Assembly (NCBI RefSeq): GCF_015476655.1
Contig: NZ_JABFHF010000023.1
Coordinates: 25,306-89,305, forward strand
DNA length: 64,000 nt
Direction of reading: 5' to 3'
Source of the DNA: Aquiflexum lacus
GTDB taxonomy: Bacteria; Bacteroidota; Bacteroidia; Cytophagales; Cyclobacteriaceae
Shown here: one piece after another, positions 63,989 through 64,000 of the stretch
Numbering within the stretch: the stretch's first letter is position 1
How the letters are laid out: every line of letters starts with the position of its first letter
The notes under the pieces: model-generated
The model's database searches: none
What the model was told of the DNA's origin: nothing
What the model saw: only the letters and a program-made list of their open reading frames with translations
Position numbers and translations under genes: made by a program

Positions 63989-64000
63989 ACAATGGAGAGT
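63989..64000 (+). rRNA. 16S ribosomal RNA, first bases only
   Basis: ACAATGGAGAGT at the window end is the 5' start of Bacteroidota 16S rRNA (continuing TTTGATCCTGGCTCAG outside the window, by knowledge). The preceding promoter and leader support it. Confidence 0.85.

Overview
The window is a Bacteroidota chromosome segment, most likely a Cytophagales/Cyclobacteriaceae-type bacterium (inference). The evidence is a SusC/SusD pair, a type IX secretion sorting domain, promoters of the TTG-N19-21-TAnnTTTG type, lipobox lipoproteins, an ExbB/ExbD operon with a small membrane protein between the two, and a 16S rRNA gene that begins in the last bases.

Layout. (1) 1-1350: tail of a mobilisable element, with a basic C-terminal tail and four small plasmid/ICE-type proteins, two of them paralogous winged-helix-like proteins. 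It is followed by a decayed lactonase fragment. (2) 2388-29499: a large polysaccharide utilisation locus. It encodes SusC/SusD, a giant secreted lectin/beta-helix/CBM3 protein, an FAD oxidoreductase, a GH115-like alpha-glucuronidase, two paralogous GH-A (GH39-like) hydrolases around a GH28-like beta-helix protein, an AraC regulator, an SSS symporter, glucuronate isomerase, an SDR fructuronate reductase, an RraA-like protein, mannonate dehydratase, and a frameshifted unsaturated-uronyl hydrolase. Together they would bind and cut a glucuronate-rich (possibly plant-cell-wall-associated) glycan outside the cell, import the uronate and convert it to 2-keto-3-deoxygluconate. The KDG kinase and aldolase are not in the window. 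Three promoters of this locus share a 17-bp motif (RTTCAATNNYCTGCAAA) exactly 48 bp upstream of a TAnnTTT -7 box, which defines a local regulon, probably of the adjacent AraC protein.

(3) About 29.5-51.2 kb: an accessory, heavily decayed patchwork. Intact genes include a Crp-type regulator, an Lnt-like nitrilase, an alpha/beta hydrolase, a CPBP protease, a nucleoside hydrolase, a rhodanese, a LysR regulator, GNATs, DinB, OsmC and a DNA-alkylation repair set (AraC-MGMT fusion, PF09859-type 2OG oxygenase, Ada-zinc/AlkB fusion, PEP-mutase-like protein plus Ada). Between them lie at least ten gene remnants, IS21 and IS66 scars, and a 3'-tRNA-Ser-like fragment at the right border that may be an old attachment site.

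(4) 51.8-62.9 kb: ordinary core genes, namely exbB-orf-exbD-exbD, a UMF1-type MFS protein, nnr, an MFS transporter, asnS, rpoN, a PAP2-like protein and an outer-membrane barrel. (5) 63.0-64.0 kb: tRNA-Arg(ACG) followed by three perfect 98-bp tandem repeats, each a defective copy of that tRNA with its anticodon arm replaced by a GC-rich hairpin. After these come the rRNA operon promoter, its leader and the first bases of 16S rRNA.
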